Notes: generated by a model from the letters alone, not told the origin. DNA of 64,000 bases from Jeotgalibacillus malaysiensis (GCA_000818095.1 CP009416.1:128501-192500); one strand, 5' to 3'; positions 26,975 to 38,392 are shown, counted from the stretch's first letter. A program made the numbers and translations.

Positions 26975-28275
26975 TGTTTCGGACAATCTCCAATTTTATG
27001 CGCGTGGGTGATATAAGAAATAAAATTATTTTCACCCTTTTAATGTTGGTGGTCTTTAGGATCGGAACTTTCATTCCGGTTCCGGGTGTAGATGCACAAG
27101 TTCTTCAGGCACAGGATGAAATGGCCGGCCTGATCGGATTTATGAATACATTCGGTGGTGGAGCATTAATCAACTTCTCGATCCTGGCGATGGGCATCAT
27201 GCCGTACATCACGGCCTCCATCATTGTTCAGCTTTTGCAAATGGACGTTGTACCGAAATTTGCTGAGTGGTCCAAACAGGGAGATGTTGGACGTCGTAAG
27301 CTGGCTCAGTTTACACGTTACTTTACGATTGTCCTGGCATTTATCCAGGCAATCGGAATGTCTTATGGCTTTAATCGTATGTACGGTGGATCACTGATCC
27401 CTGACACATCGATTACTACGTACATGCTTATCGCAATCGTACTGACAGCCGGGACAGCCTTTTTAATGTGGTTAGGAGAGCAGATCACAGCAAACGGTGT
27501 TGGAAATGGTATTTCCATCATCATCTTTGCAGGTATCGTGGCCGCTATTCCTAATGGCGTTAATCAGTTATATGCACAACAGATTGAAGGTGCTGGAGAA
27601 CAGCTTTTCCTGAACATCGTCATTCTGGTATTACTGGCACTTGCAGTTGTAGCAATCACTGTTGGCGTTATCTTCGTTCAGCAGGCATTGCGTAAAATTC
27701 CTGTCCAGTATGCAAAGCGTGTAGGTGGCAAGAACGCTCCGGCAACGGGCGGACAGTCATCACACATTCCATTGAAAGTGAATGCTGCAGGGGTAATTCC
27801 GGTTATCTTCGCGATTTCCTTTATTATCACACCGCAGACACTCGTAACTTTCTTTGGTCAGAACAACATTACAACAACGATTCAGGAAGTGTTTGATTAC
27901 ACACAGCCAATCGGTATGACGATTTACGTTGCACTGATCGTTGCGTTCACGTATTTCTACGCATTCATTCAGGTGAATCCGGAGAATATGGCAGAAAACC
28001 TTAAAAAACAAGGTGGTTATATCCCAGGAATCCGACCTGGACAAGCGACTCAGGATTACCTGACGAGCGTTCTTTACCGTTTAACTTTCGTAGGAGCGAT
28101 TTTCCTTTCAGTAATTTCAATCCTGCCAATCTTCTTCATTAATCTTGCAGGCCTTCCACAGTCGGTTCAAATTGGCGGTACTAGCCTATTGATCGTTGTA
28201 GGGGTTGCGCTTGAGACAATGAAGCAGCTTGAAGCACAGCTGGTAAAACGGAACTATAAAGGGTTCATGAGATAA
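26974..28275 (+). CDS. secY: Preprotein translocase subunit SecY
   Basis: The 433-aa channel of the Sec translocon with ten expected membrane helices. It shows the plug region (GIGTFIPVPG-like: VFRIGTFIPVPGVDA), TM2 (INFSILAMGIMPYITASIIV), the cytoplasmic SecA-binding loops (VQYAKRVGG, PENMAENLKKQGGYIPGIRP) and the C-terminal KRNYKGFMR. It is translationally coupled to rplO and followed by adk, the usual spc-operon order. Confidence 0.97.
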   Translation: MFRTISNFMRVGDIRNKIIFTLLMLVVFRIGTFIPVPGVDAQVLQAQDEMAGLIGFMNTFGGGALINFSILAMGIMPYITASIIVQLLQMDVVPKFAEWSKQGDVGRRKLAQFTRYFTIVLAFIQAIGMSYGFNRMYGGSLIPDTSITTYMLIAIVLTAGTAFLMWLGEQITANGVGNGISIIIFAGIVAAIPNGVNQLYAQQIEGAGEQLFLNIVILVLLALAVVAITVGVIFVQQALRKIPVQYAKRVGGKNAPATGGQSSHIPLKVNAAGVIPVIFAISFIITPQTLVTFFGQNNITTTIQEVFDYTQPIGMTIYVALIVAFTYFYAFIQVNPENMAENLKKQGGYIPGIRPGQATQDYLTSVLYRLTFVGAIFLSVISILPIFFINLAGLPQSVQIGGTSLLIVVGVALETMKQLEAQLVKRNYKGFMR

Positions 28276-28319
28276 TCACATGGTTTTGGGGTGCGAGCCC
28301 TGAAGCCCATCGTAAATGA

Positions 28320-28981
<662 letters not shown>

Positions 28982-28982
<1 letters not shown>

Positions 28983-29728
28983 TGATCATTTGCAAGACTC
29001 CTCGCGAGATTGAGATCATGCGCGAAGCAGGCAAGATCGTTGCGTTAACCCATCAGGAGCTGCAAAAGCATATAGCGCCTGGAATCACAACGAAGGAACT
29101 TGATGAGATTGCTGACCGGTTCATCCGTCAGCATGACGCGGTTCCATCCTTCAAAGGATACAATGGTTTTAGCGGAAGCATTTGTGCCTCTGTGAATGAA
29201 GAACTCGTACACGGAATCCCGGGTAACCGGAAGCTTAAGGACGGCGACATTATCAGTATTGATATTGGCGCAAAGTACAAAGGCTATCACGGTGACTCAG
29301 CGTGGACTTATCCGGTAGGGGAGATTCCAGCAGAGACACAGAAGCTGCTCGAAGTCACGGGAGAGTCACTCTACCGTGGATTAGAAGAAGCAAAACCTGG
29401 TGTTCGTCTATCGAACATCTCTCATGCTGTTCAAACGTATGCTGAAGAAAACGGTTTTTCAATCGTACGGGAGTATGTGGGGCACGGTGTAGGGCAAGAC
29501 TTACATGAGGCACCGCAAATTCCTCATTTTGGTCCGCCTGATAAAGGACCTCGCCTGAAGCCCGGCATGGTACTAGCGGTTGAACCGATGGTGAATGCAG
29601 GAAGTCGCTACGTCAAGACACTTGCTGATAACTGGACAGTCGTAACAGTTGATGGTAAAATGTGTGCGCACTTTGAACACACGATTGCGATCACAGAAGA
29701 AGGTTACGAAATCCTGACAAGAACCTGA
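28982..29728 (+). CDS. map: Type I methionine aminopeptidase
   Basis: A 248-aa metalloenzyme removing initiator Met. The metal ligands are visible: Asp pair in [20 protein letters not shown], His in [10 protein letters not shown], Glu in AVEPMVNAG, Glu in [12 protein letters not shown]; the substrate His is in FHGIPG-like [10 protein letters not shown]. The start overlaps the adk stop. B. subtilis has a second such gene elsewhere. Confidence 0.97.
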
Positions 29729-29744
29729 TTGAAGGTGATCCTTT

Positions 29745-30035
29745 TTGTTTGAATCCGATTCGCCCCCCGGGATAGGGCAAATTGTGCAGGTGAACAAGGG
29801 CCGCGATACTGGAGTATATGCGGTTGTCATTCATCGGTTAGATGAAAAGTTTGTTTTAATTGCGGACGGTGAAAACCGGAAGTTTGACCGGCCAAAAAAG
29901 AAAAACATCCATCATTTGACTTCATGCGACTATGTATCCCCTGAAGTTCAAAATAGTATATCCGAAACAGGGCGTGTGACAAACGGAAAGCTGCGTCATG
30001 CAGTACAGACATTTGTCAGCACTCTGCAAGATTGA
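29745..30035 (+). CDS. ybzG: KOW domain-containing RNA-binding protein (L14e-like)
   Basis: A 96-aa KOW/SH3-like protein of the kind found between map and infA in Bacillus. The N-terminal half is the KOW fold (GIGQIVQVNKGRDTGVYAVV, FVLIADGENRKFDRPKKKN). The start is probably TTG 29745 after GAAGGTGATC. Its role is not established; the setting implies a link to ribosome function. Confidence 0.85.
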   Translation: MFESDSPPGIGQIVQVNKGRDTGVYAVVIHRLDEKFVLIADGENRKFDRPKKKNIHHLTSCDYVSPEVQNSISETGRVTNGKLRHAVQTFVSTLQD

Positions 30036-30056
30036 TAAAGAAGGGAGATTTGTTCG

Positions 30057-30275
30057 ATGGCGAAAGACGATGTTATCGAAATTGAAGGCACCGTTGCTGA
30101 AACTTTGCCTAATGCAATGTTTAAGGTAGAATTAGAAAATGGTCACACTGTGCTTGCACACGTGTCAGGCAAAATTCGTATGCACTTCATTCGAATCCTG
30201 CCAGGCGACAGAGTTACTGTGGAGTTATCTCCATACGATCTGACTCGCGGCCGTATCACTTACCGTTACAAATAA
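30057..30275 (+). CDS. infA: Translation initiation factor IF-1
   Basis: A 72-aa OB-fold factor blocking the A site during initiation. It starts [20 protein letters not shown] and has [20 protein letters not shown] and [25 protein letters not shown] precedes the ATG. It is in the spc-alpha cluster, upstream of rpmJ. Confidence 0.97.
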   Translation: MAKDDVIEIEGTVAETLPNAMFKVELENGHTVLAHVSGKIRMHFIRILPGDRVTVELSPYDLTRGRITYRYK

Positions 30276-30298
30276 TCTTTTGCACTCCGAACCACTAA

Positions 30299-30427
<129 letters not shown>

Positions 30428-30450
30428 TAATGAAGGAGGTGCTCATGTAA

Positions 30451-30816
30451 ATGGCACGTATTGCTGGAGTAGATATCCCTCGCGATAAGCGCGTTGTGAT
30501 TTCTCTAACGTATATCTTTGGTATCGGTAAATCAACTGCAAGTCAAATCCTTAAAGATGCTGGTGTTTCTGAAGACACTCGCGTTCGTGATCTGACTGAA
30601 GATGAACTTAACAAAATCCGTGAAATCCTGGACAGCTACAAAGTGGAAGGTGACCTTCGTCGTGAAACGTCACTTAACATTAAGCGTCTAATGGAAATCG
30701 GTTCATACCGTGGTCTTCGCCACCGTCGTGGTCTTCCTGTAAGAGGACAGCACACGAAAAATAACGCACGTACTCGTAAAGGTCCTCGTAAGACTGTAGC
30801 GAACAAGAAAAAATAA
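30451..30816 (+). CDS. rpsM: 30S ribosomal protein S13
   Basis: A 121-aa head protein contacting L5 and P-site tRNA. It starts [20 protein letters not shown] and has [20 protein letters not shown] and a basic C-terminal tail. GAAGGAGGTG precedes the ATG. Confidence 0.97.
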   Translation: MARIAGVDIPRDKRVVISLTYIFGIGKSTASQILKDAGVSEDTRVRDLTEDELNKIREILDSYKVEGDLRRETSLNIKRLMEIGSYRGLRHRRGLPVRGQHTKNNARTRKGPRKTVANKKK

Positions 30817-30824
30817 TTAGGTAA

Positions 30825-31232
<408 letters not shown>

Positions 31233-31393
31233 TTTTTCTGTATAAGATCGGCTGATTCTGGTCAATACCGGAAGAGGCGTTTCCTTCTCACAGAAAAGAT
31301 AGATCCAGTTGTAAAGCACAATGGGAACCGTAAACATGGGGAATTTCGGAATACATTCCGGGATTTCGACGTTTTGAAGGAGGGTAAATTTGA

Positions 31394-32338
31394 ATGATCG
31401 AAATTGAAAAGCCAAAAATTGAAACGGTTGAGATCAGCGATGATGCCAAGTACGGAAAATTCGTTGTAGAGCCACTTGAGCGTGGGTATGGTACAACATT
31501 GGGTAACTCCTTGCGTCGTATCCTATTATCTTCACTTCCTGGTGCAGCAGTAACTTCAATTCAGATTGATAGCGTACTGCACGAATTTTCAACGATCGAA
31601 GGCGTCGTAGAAGATGTCACAACAGTTGTAATGAATATTAAGAAACTGGCATTGAAGATCTATTCAGATGAAGAAAAGACATTGGAAATCGATGTTCAGG
31701 GTGATGGACAGGTAACTGCGGCCGATATTACTCATGATAGTGATGTAGAAATCCTTAACCCGGATCTATATATCGCAACAGTGGGCAAAAACGGTCACCT
31801 TCGCATGCGTTTAACTGCATCAAGAGGACGCGGTTATACACCAGCAGACCAGAACAAGCGTGAAGATTTACCAATTGGAGTGATTCCGGTTGATTCAATC
31901 TACACACCTGTTTCCCGTGTAAACTATCAGGTTGAAAACACTCGTGTTGGTCAGCTGACGAACTTCGATAAGCTTTCACTTGATGTTTGGACAGACGGAA
32001 GCATTGGCCCGAAAGAAGCTGTTGCTCTAGGTGCTAAGATTCTGACTGAACACCTTAATATTTTCGTTGGATTAACGAACGAAGCACAGAATGCAGAAAT
32101 CATGGTAGAAAAAGAAGAAGATCAGAAAGAGAAAGTATTGGAGATGACAATCGAAGAACTTGATCTATCTGTCCGTTCTTACAACTGCCTGAAGCGTGCA
32201 GGAATCAACACAGTCCAGGAACTGGCTAACAAGTCAGAAGAGGATATGATGAAAGTGCGTAACCTTGGACGTAAATCCCTTGAAGAAGTTAAGGCGAAAT
32301 TAGATGAACTTGGATTAGGCCTTCGCAAAGAAGACTAA
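31394..32338 (+). CDS. rpoA: DNA-directed RNA polymerase subunit alpha
   Basis: The 314-aa alpha subunit. The N-terminal assembly domain shows [40 protein letters not shown] and [16 protein letters not shown]. The C-terminal DNA/UP-element-binding domain shows [20 protein letters not shown] and [30 protein letters not shown] precedes the ATG. It sits between rpsK and rplQ as usual. Confidence 0.98.
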   Translation: MIEIEKPKIETVEISDDAKYGKFVVEPLERGYGTTLGNSLRRILLSSLPGAAVTSIQIDSVLHEFSTIEGVVEDVTTVVMNIKKLALKIYSDEEKTLEIDVQGDGQVTAADITHDSDVEILNPDLYIATVGKNGHLRMRLTASRGRGYTPADQNKREDLPIGVIPVDSIYTPVSRVNYQVENTRVGQLTNFDKLSLDVWTDGSIGPKEAVALGAKILTEHLNIFVGLTNEAQNAEIMVEKEEDQKEKVLEMTIEELDLSVRSYNCLKRAGINTVQELANKSEEDMMKVRNLGRKSLEEVKAKLDELGLGLRKED

Positions 32339-32380
32339 TTGACCGATAGAACAGAATTTTAATAAAGGAGGGAACCCTTC

Positions 32381-32761
32381 ATGGCTTACAGAAAGTTAGG
32401 ACGTACAAGCTCTCAGCGTAAAGCACTTCTTCGTGACCTTACAACTGACCTTATCGTCAACGAACGTATTGAAACAACTGAAGCTCGCGCGAAAGAACTT
32501 CGCTCAACAGTAGAAAAAATGATCACTCTTGGTAAACGTGGTGACCTGCACGCACGTCGTCAGGCAGCTGCTTTCATCCGTCGCGATCAGGCAACTGTTA
32601 AGAACGAAGAAGGCGAAGAGTCTACAGTATATGCTCTTCAAAAACTTTTCAACGATGTAGCACCTCGTTACACTGAACGTCAAGGTGGATACACTCGTAT
32701 CATGAAAGTTGGTCCTCGTCGCGGAGACGGCGCACCAATGGTAATCATCGAATTAGTATAA
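32381..32761 (+). CDS. rplQ: 50S ribosomal protein L17
   Basis: A 126-aa tunnel-exit protein. It starts [20 protein letters not shown] and has [20 protein letters not shown] and [29 protein letters not shown] precedes the ATG. It ends the alpha operon; a terminator follows 14 bp later. Confidence 0.97.
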   Translation: MAYRKLGRTSSQRKALLRDLTTDLIVNERIETTEARAKELRSTVEKMITLGKRGDLHARRQAAAFIRRDQATVKNEEGEESTVYALQKLFNDVAPRYTERQGGYTRIMKVGPRRGDGAPMVIIELV

Positions 32762-32774
32762 TTCAGATTACACA

Positions 32775-32814
32775 CAGAGAGGGCGGAGCCTAACTGCTCT
32801 CGCCCTCTTTGTTT
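32775..32814 (+). terminator. Terminator after rplQ
   Basis: AGAGAGGGCG (from 32776) pairs with CGCCCTCTTT (32801-32810), followed by GTTT. It ends the S10-spc-alpha transcript. Confidence 0.8.
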
Positions 32815-32840
32815 AACGATTCATACGACACGCAAAAAGC

Positions 32841-32974
32841 AGAGCGCTACGATGGGCAGGTCCGCCTGTCCCGTCTAGCTCTAAGCACCTCATTCATCCA
32901 TCGTCACAATGGAGACGGAAATATATAAGCCACAAACTTGCGCATTTCCTTGAATGAGGTGCGCGCTTTTTTTG
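32841..32974 (+). ncRNA. Candidate structured RNA or tandem terminator downstream of rplQ
   Basis: Two structures lie back to back. The first is a hairpin at 32841-32882 (AGAGC/GCTCT closing GATGGGCAGG/CCTGTCCCGTC). The second is a perfect 12-bp stem, GCACCTCATTCA (32885-32896) with TGAATGAGGTGC (32951-32962), followed by GCGC and seven T. CCGTCT (32871-32876) can alternatively pair with AGACGG (32913-32918), which would break the first hairpin. I see no ORF. No family is recognised. Between here and the palindromic repeat (32975-33125) I see only AT-rich sequence that may hold a promoter for ecfA1. Confidence 0.45.
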
Positions 32975-33125
32975 TATTAAGCTATGTTAAACTCAGAGGG
33001 AGAGTTTGATGGAGTTTAGTATAAAAAGTTTGTCAGTGATAACAAACGAGAATTGGTATAAACAAATATATGACAATCTTAGGTGCTTTCTTTTATAAGG
33101 TCGGCTGCCTATTATGTAAAACTAA

Positions 33126-33252
33126 GCTGATGATTGGAGCGTAAGGCGGCGACTCCTGTGGCAGGAAGGGACAGGTGAGACAAGACATGGCGAAGCCTGC
33201 TGGCTCACCGCCCGGCCGCGGAATGCGTCCGCCTGAAGTGGAAATCATCAGC
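33126..33252. repeat. Long palindromic intergenic repeat, copy 2
   Basis: The ends are inverted (GCTGATGATT at 33126, AATCATCAGC ending at 33252). Internal blocks are shared with copy 1 at 526-656: GGCGACTCC, GGGACAGGTGAGAC, GGCTCACCGCC and GCGTCC. Changes in the arms are compensated (GGTT/AACC in copy 1, GATT/AATC here). It is upstream of ecfA1. Confidence 0.85.
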
Positions 33253-33304
33253 GATTCTTAAAGCAACCAGCAGAGCAGAGAATAGATGAAAGGAGTTCCG
33301 GATC

Positions 33305-34141
33305 ATGAGCAATATGATTTCACTCGAGAACATTACATTTAAATACCCCGGAACAGAAAAAGAAGTACTAAAAAATGTTTCCATCTCAATCAAAACAGGC
33401 GAATGGACAGCCATCGTCGGTCACAACGGTTCAGGTAAATCCACACTCGCCAAGCTGATGAACGGCCTCTACTTTCCTGAACAGGGATCAGTCACAATCG
33501 CCGGAATCGGATTAAACAAAGACACCGTCTGGGACACGCGCCGTCATATCGGAATGGTATTTCAGAATCCTGATAACCAGTTCGTCGGCACCACTGTTCA
33601 GGATGATGTCGCATTCGGTCTTGAAAACCACGGTATCCCTCAGGACATCATGGTTGACCGTGTCCAGACTGCACTCAAGCAGGTAAAGATGGATGACTTT
33701 CTTCAGCACGAGCCGCATCACCTCTCAGGTGGTCAGAAGCAGCGTGTTGCGATGGCAAGTGTGCTCGCGCTCAGACCGGATATCATTATTTTAGATGAAG
33801 CGACTTCTATGCTCGATCCAGCGGGCCGGGCAGAGGTCATAGAGCTTGTGAGAGAGCTTAAGAGACAAGAAGAGATGACGGTGTTGTCGATCACCCATGA
33901 CCTTGAAGAAGCTGCTAAGGCAGACCGCATCATTGTGATGAATCAGGGTGAAGTATATAGAGAAGGAACGCCGGAAGAAATTTTCGCGCTGGGTCAGGAG
34001 CTTGTAGACCTTGGGCTTGATCTGCCGTTTCCTTTGAAAATGGCGCACGTATTAAACGAAAGAGGTATTTCGCTCGAGCGAAAGCCTTTGACGGAAGAAG
34101 AGTTGGTGAATGAGTTATGGACATCATACTTGAACAAGTAG
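33305..34141 (+). CDS. ecfA1: Energy-coupling factor transporter ATPase A1
   Basis: One of two ATPases of the shared ECF module that powers vitamin and metal S-components. The 278-aa ABC protein has Walker [10 protein letters not shown] (about residue 40), the Q-loop [13 protein letters not shown], signature LSGGQKQR and Walker [24 protein letters not shown] precedes the ATG. Its 3' end overlaps ecfA2 by 25 bp. Confidence 0.96.
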   Translation: MSNMISLENITFKYPGTEKEVLKNVSISIKTGEWTAIVGHNGSGKSTLAKLMNGLYFPEQGSVTIAGIGLNKDTVWDTRRHIGMVFQNPDNQFVGTTVQDDVAFGLENHGIPQDIMVDRVQTALKQVKMDDFLQHEPHHLSGGQKQRVAMASVLALRPDIIILDEATSMLDPAGRAEVIELVRELKRQEEMTVLSITHDLEEAAKADRIIVMNQGEVYREGTPEEIFALGQELVDLGLDLPFPLKMAHVLNERGISLERKPLTEEELVNELWTSYLNK

Positions 34142-34977
34142 AGTACCGTTATGCAGCGAATTCTCCATTTGAGAAAAAAGCAGTGGAGGATGTCAGCTTT
34201 AAAATTCCTAAAGGTCAGTGTACAGCGATCATCGGACACACGGGTTCCGGGAAATCCACGCTTTTACTGCATCTGAATGCGCTCTTGAAGCCAACTTCAG
34301 GTACGGTTCAGATTGGAGAACGTACTGTAAAAGCCGGTCGTAAAGAAAAGGATCTCAAACCGATCCGCGAAAAAGTGGGCATTGTGTTTCAATTTCCTGA
34401 GCAGCAGTTATTTGAAGAAACAGTGATGAAGGATATCTGCTATGGCCCGATGAATTTTGGCGTATCAGAAGCAGAAGCAAAAAAACGCGCTGCCTTTTGG
34501 CTGAAGGAAGTCGGTATGCCTGAAGAGGTACTCGAAAAATCCCCGTTTGACCTGTCAGGCGGACAGATGAGAAGAGTAGCGATTGCAGGCGTGCTTGCGA
34601 TGGAGCCTGAAGTACTAATTTTAGATGAGCCAACTGCAGGGCTTGATCCGCGCGGCCGCCGTGAAATGATGGAGATGTTTTACCGTCTGCATCAAGAGCG
34701 CGGTATCACACTTGTGCTCGTCACGCACAGCATGGAAGACGCTGCACGCTACGCTGATAAAGTGGTTGTCATGCATAAAGGCAGAAAAGTACATGAAGCG
34801 CCGCCGCGTGATCTGTTCAGTGACTCAGCACGTCTGGCTGAATGGGGACTTGGTGTGCCTGAAGTTGTGAAATTCCAGCGAATGCTTGAAGCAAAAGCGG
34901 GCAAAGCTTTCCCAAAAGTATGCCTTACGATGGATGAACTCGCTGACATGCTGAAGCAGGGAGGCGATCCGTTATGA
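34117..34977 (+). CDS. ecfA2: Energy-coupling factor transporter ATPase A2
   Basis: The second ATPase of the ECF module, 286 aa. It has Walker [10 protein letters not shown], the Q-loop [13 protein letters not shown], signature LSGGQMRR and Walker [14 protein letters not shown]. It overlaps ecfA1 by 25 bp and ecfT by 4 bp (ATGA), which indicates tight translational coupling and equal subunit supply. Confidence 0.96.
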   Translation: MDIILEQVEYRYAANSPFEKKAVEDVSFKIPKGQCTAIIGHTGSGKSTLLLHLNALLKPTSGTVQIGERTVKAGRKEKDLKPIREKVGIVFQFPEQQLFEETVMKDICYGPMNFGVSEAEAKKRAAFWLKEVGMPEEVLEKSPFDLSGGQMRRVAIAGVLAMEPEVLILDEPTAGLDPRGRREMMEMFYRLHQERGITLVLVTHSMEDAARYADKVVVMHKGRKVHEAPPRDLFSDSARLAEWGLGVPEVVKFQRMLEAKAGKAFPKVCLTMDELADMLKQGGDPL

Positions 34978-35777
34978 TGGAAAAAATGATTTTTGGGCGC
35001 TATATTCCGGCCGATTCGATTGCACACAAAATGGATCCGCGTGCAAAACTGATTTTTGTATTTGCCTTTATAGCAATTATATTTATAGCGAATGACGTAT
35101 GGGGTTACGTTGTGGCTGCAGCATTCACCTACGTGAGCATCAAACTGTCAGGACTATCTCTCAGGTTTCTGATGAGCGGCTTGAAGCCTGTTATGATTCT
35201 GATTGCTTTTACATTCCTCTTACAGCTGTTTTTCGCGCGTGAAGGAAATATTGTATTTGAACTTGGCTTTATCAGGATTTATGAAGAGGGAATCAGGCAG
35301 GCATTCTTCATTTCGATGAGATTCACACTGCTTGTTTTTATGACATCCCTTTTAACACTGACGACAACACCAATTTCGATTACGGATGGACTCGAGAGTC
35401 TGCTGAATCCATTGAAAAAGATTAAATTCCCGGCCCACGAGCTGGCACTCATGATGTCGATTGCGCTGCGCTTTATTCCAACGCTGATGGATGAGACAGA
35501 CAAAATCATGAAAGCGCAGATGGCCCGCGGATCTGATATGTCGAGCGGCCCGCTGAAGGATCGTATTAAAGCAATTGTCCCGCTGATGATTCCACTGTTC
35601 GTTAACGCATTTAAACGTGCAGAGGATCTCGCAACAGCAATGGAAGTGCGCGGCTATCGCGGCGGTGAAGGCAGAACGAAGTATCGTCTCTTATTCTGGA
35701 AAGCGCGCGATACATTTGCACTGCTGTCACTTATCCTGCTCGCAGCAGCCCTTGCAGCATTCCGTTTTTGGATTTAA
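34974..35777 (+). CDS. ecfT: Energy-coupling factor transporter transmembrane protein EcfT
   Basis: The 267-aa membrane scaffold that links the two ATPases to interchangeable S-components. It has several hydrophobic helices and the two ATPase-contacting Ala-Arg-Gly signatures: MKAQMARGSDM and ATAMEVRGYRGG. The start overlaps the ecfA2 stop. No S-component is encoded nearby, consistent with the group II (shared) type. Confidence 0.95.
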   Translation: MMEKMIFGRYIPADSIAHKMDPRAKLIFVFAFIAIIFIANDVWGYVVAAAFTYVSIKLSGLSLRFLMSGLKPVMILIAFTFLLQLFFAREGNIVFELGFIRIYEEGIRQAFFISMRFTLLVFMTSLLTLTTTPISITDGLESLLNPLKKIKFPAHELALMMSIALRFIPTLMDETDKIMKAQMARGSDMSSGPLKDRIKAIVPLMIPLFVNAFKRAEDLATAMEVRGYRGGEGRTKYRLLFWKARDTFALLSLILLAAALAAFRFWI

Positions 35778-35789
35778 GGAGTGAAATCA

Positions 35790-36524
35790 ATGCGAATTAA
35801 ATGTACCGTCTCATATGACGGCTCCCAGTTCTACGGCTATCAGGTGCAGCCGGGGCAGCGGACTGTCCAGGGAGAGATCGAACAGGCGCTTAGTGACGTG
35901 CATAAAGGGAAGTTCGTCCGAATCACAGCGAGCGGCCGGACAGATGCAGGCGTACACGCCATGGGACAGGTCTTTCATTTTGATACAGACCTACAAGTAC
36001 CCGCCGCTAAATGGCCAGTCATCCTGAATCAGAAAATTGGTGATGACGTCGCTGTATTAAGCGCTGAGGAAGCTTCTGAGACGTTTCATGCGCGCTTTGA
36101 TGTAAAAACGAAGGAATACCGTTATATCGTTAATACAAGCCCTGTAGCGCTGCCATTCAGACGCCACTACGCTGTACATTATCCGTACACAGTAGATATA
36201 GAAGCCATGCGTCAGGCTGCTGCTTACTTAGAAGGGGAGCATGACTTCACCAGCTTCTCATCTGCGAAAACAGAAGTCGTCGACCGCGTGCGGAATATTG
36301 AGTTTATTAAGATAGAAGCATTTGAAGGAGAATTGATTTTCCGCGTGAAAGGGAACGGCTTCCTTTATAATATGGTCCGGATTATCGCAGGTACGCTGCT
36401 TGAAGTAGGGAACGGGAAGTATCAGCCTGAGGATGTTTTGAAGATGCTTGAAGCAAAAGACCGCGGTGCGGCAGGCAAAACGGCGCCTGCGCATGGGTTA
36501 TATTTGTGGGAAGTGAATTACTGA
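35790..36524 (+). CDS. truA: tRNA pseudouridine(38-40) synthase
   Basis: Modifies U38-U40 of tRNA anticodon arms. The 244-aa product has the catalytic Asp in SGRTDAGVHAMGQ and the conserved GNGFLYNMVRIIAGTL. ATG 35790 is preferred to GTG 35781, because AAGGAGTG is the ribosome-binding site and the protein then starts MRIKCTVSYDG. No clear terminator follows; array B begins 30 bp after the stop. Confidence 0.95.
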   Translation: MRIKCTVSYDGSQFYGYQVQPGQRTVQGEIEQALSDVHKGKFVRITASGRTDAGVHAMGQVFHFDTDLQVPAAKWPVILNQKIGDDVAVLSAEEASETFHARFDVKTKEYRYIVNTSPVALPFRRHYAVHYPYTVDIEAMRQAAAYLEGEHDFTSFSSAKTEVVDRVRNIEFIKIEAFEGELIFRVKGNGFLYNMVRIIAGTLLEVGNGKYQPEDVLKMLEAKDRGAAGKTAPAHGLYLWEVNY

Positions 36525-36553
36525 GGGTGAATAGAAGTGAGGCGGGGGTGAGA

Positions 36554-36730
36554 GTAGTTTTGGTTTCGGGTCACCTTCGCCGGATTTGCGGTCACATTGT
36601 TTGATTTTCGGGTCATGTTCCAGAAATTTCAGGTCACATAATCCGAAAAGTTAAAATGTCAGGTCATCTCCGCTGGATTTCGGGTCAGCTCTCAACAAAC
36701 TAAGGTCACCTCCCGAAATTTTACGATCAC
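36554..36730 (-). repeat. 21-bp repeat array B (4+4 units), RTGACCCGAAA type, inverted
   Basis: On the minus strand eight units start at 36730, 36709, 36688, 36667, 36637, 36616, 36595 and 36574: spacings 21, 21, 21, 30, 21, 21, 21, in total 177 bp. Units begin RTGACC (one GTGATC, one CTGACC) and continue mostly CGAAAT. It is the same type as array A (16786-16963) but opposite in orientation, and the 30-bp step falls after the fourth unit in both. It lies in the 562-bp gap between truA and rplM; 36735-36930 shows nothing else recognisable. Confidence 0.92.
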
Positions 36731-36933
36731 ACCATGCAGCGCACTTCATCTCACCCAAAGTGCCTGTCAAAGCTAAACAAGCCCGTTCCGCACATCGCAC
36801 GAATCCTCCATTCACACGGCATTCAAAAGGAAATATATACGAAACTCAAGCTCAGATTGAAGGTGAAAATCACTAGTCATTTATAAAAAATAAAAAAAAT
36901 CACTAAAACAACTAATCCGGGTGTGACATCCCC

Positions 36934-36962
36934 TTGACAACGAGTGTCAAACATTATAAGAT
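36934..36962 (+). promoter_or_regulatory. SigA promoter for rplM-rpsI
   Basis: TTGACA (36934-36939), 17-bp spacer, TAAGAT (36957-36962), directly upstream of the leader hairpin. Confidence 0.65.
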
Positions 36963-36970
36963 AGCCTATG

Positions 36971-37031
36971 GTATGTATTTCACCCTCAAGTAAGAACCCG
37001 GACCTTACAATGAGTGAAGTGTTATAAATAC
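36971..37031 (+). promoter_or_regulatory. L13-leader-like structured element
   Basis: TTTCACCCTCA (from 36978) faces TGAGTGAAG, and inside that GTAAG faces CTTAC around AACCCGGAC; the outer GTAT..TATTT can pair with AAATAC. Position just before rplM fits the Firmicutes L13 leader, which is thought to mediate autoregulation of rplM-rpsI. A covariance-model search would settle it. Confidence 0.6.
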
Positions 37032-37086
37032 AACAAAACTAATGAAGTAATTCATAACGATATAATCTTATTTAGGAGGTAAACTC

Positions 37087-37524
37087 ATGCGTACAACATT
37101 TATGGCTAAAGGCCACGAAGTAGAACGCAAGTGGCTAGTTGTAGACGCTGAAGGTCAAACTCTTGGACGTCTTGCAAGCGAAGTAGCTGCGATTCTACGC
37201 GGTAAAAATAAACCGACATTCACACCTAACGTTGACACAGGTGATCACGTAATCATCATCAACGCTGACAAAATTCATCTTACAGGTAAGAAGCTGACTG
37301 ACAAGATCTACTACCGTCACAGCATGCACCCAGGTGGACTTAAGCAGCGTACAGCACTAGAAATGCGCACTAAGTACCCACGTCAAATGCTGGAGCTTGC
37401 AATTAAAGGTATGCTTCCAAAGAACTCTCTTGGACGCCAGATCTTCAAAAAGCTTCACGTATATGCAGGCGCTGAGCACCCGCACCAGGCTCAAAAACCA
37501 GAAGCGTACGAACTACGCGGTTAA
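37087..37524 (+). CDS. rplM: 50S ribosomal protein L13
   Basis: A 145-aa early-assembly protein. It starts [20 protein letters not shown] and has [20 protein letters not shown] and [29 protein letters not shown] precedes the ATG. It forms a two-gene operon with rpsI. Confidence 0.97.
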   Translation: MRTTFMAKGHEVERKWLVVDAEGQTLGRLASEVAAILRGKNKPTFTPNVDTGDHVIIINADKIHLTGKKLTDKIYYRHSMHPGGLKQRTALEMRTKYPRQMLELAIKGMLPKNSLGRQIFKKLHVYAGAEHPHQAQKPEAYELRG

Positions 37525-37550
37525 TCTAATTTAAAGAGGAGGTAACTATC

Positions 37551-37943
37551 TTGGCACAAGTTCAATATATCGGCACAGGCCGTCGTAAAAGCTCTACTGC
37601 TCGTGTACGTCTAGTACCAGGTAACGGCACAATCGTTATCAACGGACGCGACGTTGAAAACTATATCCCATTCGCAACTCTACGCGAAGTAATCAAGCAG
37701 CCACTTAACATTACTGAAACACTTGGAAGCTATGACATCCACGTAAATGTTAACGGTGGTGGTTACACTGGACAAGCTGGAGCAATCCGTCACGGAATCT
37801 CCCGCGCACTTCTTACTGTAGATCCAGAATACCGCGGCTCACTTAAGCGCGCAGGTCTTCTGACTCGTGATGCTCGTATGAAAGAGCGTAAGAAGCCAGG
37901 TCTTAAAGGCGCACGTAGAGCACCTCAGTTCTCAAAGCGTTAA
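37551..37943 (+). CDS. rpsI: 30S ribosomal protein S9
   Basis: A 130-aa head protein whose C-terminal Lys-Arg tail reaches the P-site tRNA (here APQFSKR). It shows [20 protein letters not shown] and [15 protein letters not shown]. The start is TTG 37551 behind GAGGAGGTAA. Confidence 0.97.
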   Translation: MAQVQYIGTGRRKSSTARVRLVPGNGTIVINGRDVENYIPFATLREVIKQPLNITETLGSYDIHVNVNGGGYTGQAGAIRHGISRALLTVDPEYRGSLKRAGLLTRDARMKERKKPGLKGARRAPQFSKR

Positions 37944-37962
37944 TTTTCTTTTTCGCTTATAC

Positions 37963-37990
37963 AAACCCCCAGGCGATCGCCTGGGGGTTT
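37963..37990. terminator. Terminator after rpsI (bidirectional palindrome)
   Basis: AAACCCCCAGGCGATC (from 37963) with its exact complement, then TTTTT. The perfect palindrome contains GCGATCGC at its centre. Confidence 0.9.
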
Positions 37991-38042
37991 TTCTGTATGC
38001 GTATTTAGATATAAAAGTCGGAGTGTGCGTTGAGAAATCTGA

Positions 38043-38204
38043 TGATGGGATACTTCCCAATATTGAAGGAATTAGTTACTGATTTGAAGGAATAATTCCT
38101 CCGCCTGAAGTAAATATCATCTTATAAAGGTCACCAGAAGGAATCATTTCAGGATTGAGGCAATTGATCCTGAAATTGAGTAAATCAATTCACAGATCGG
38201 TTCG
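38043..38204 (+). repeat. 21-bp repeat array F (TGAAGGAAT type), bordered by an IS element
   Basis: Units begin at 38043, 38064, 38085, 38106, 38136, 38156 and 38177: spacings 21, 21, 21, 30, 20, 21. A poor eighth unit at 38198 runs into the IS end. Units start TGAAGGAAT or near variants, as in array E at 11557. Two further units (TGATGGAAT at 39749, TGAAGGGAAT at 39769) follow right after the other end of the IS. The element therefore seems to have inserted into, or mediated a rearrangement within, this array. Confidence 0.85.
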
Positions 38205-38392
38205 GCCCCCTAATGTTGGACACGATTTGTTTTGTTGTTGAAAGAATTTTAGCACATTCCAAACTGATGATAAAACTTGGTACTAAGGCTTCAACGGCCT
38301 TGTCTTCGTACTTAGGTGATCAGAGAAGGTTTTTTAAGGCTGACCTCACAGTGATCAGCCATTATCATCGCTTGACCAGATACAATCATCTC

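Noticed and set aside
32986..33020. AGAGTTTGATGG near 33003 as a 16S rRNA start
   Set aside because: Only these bases match; the following sequence is not rRNA-like and no leader is present.
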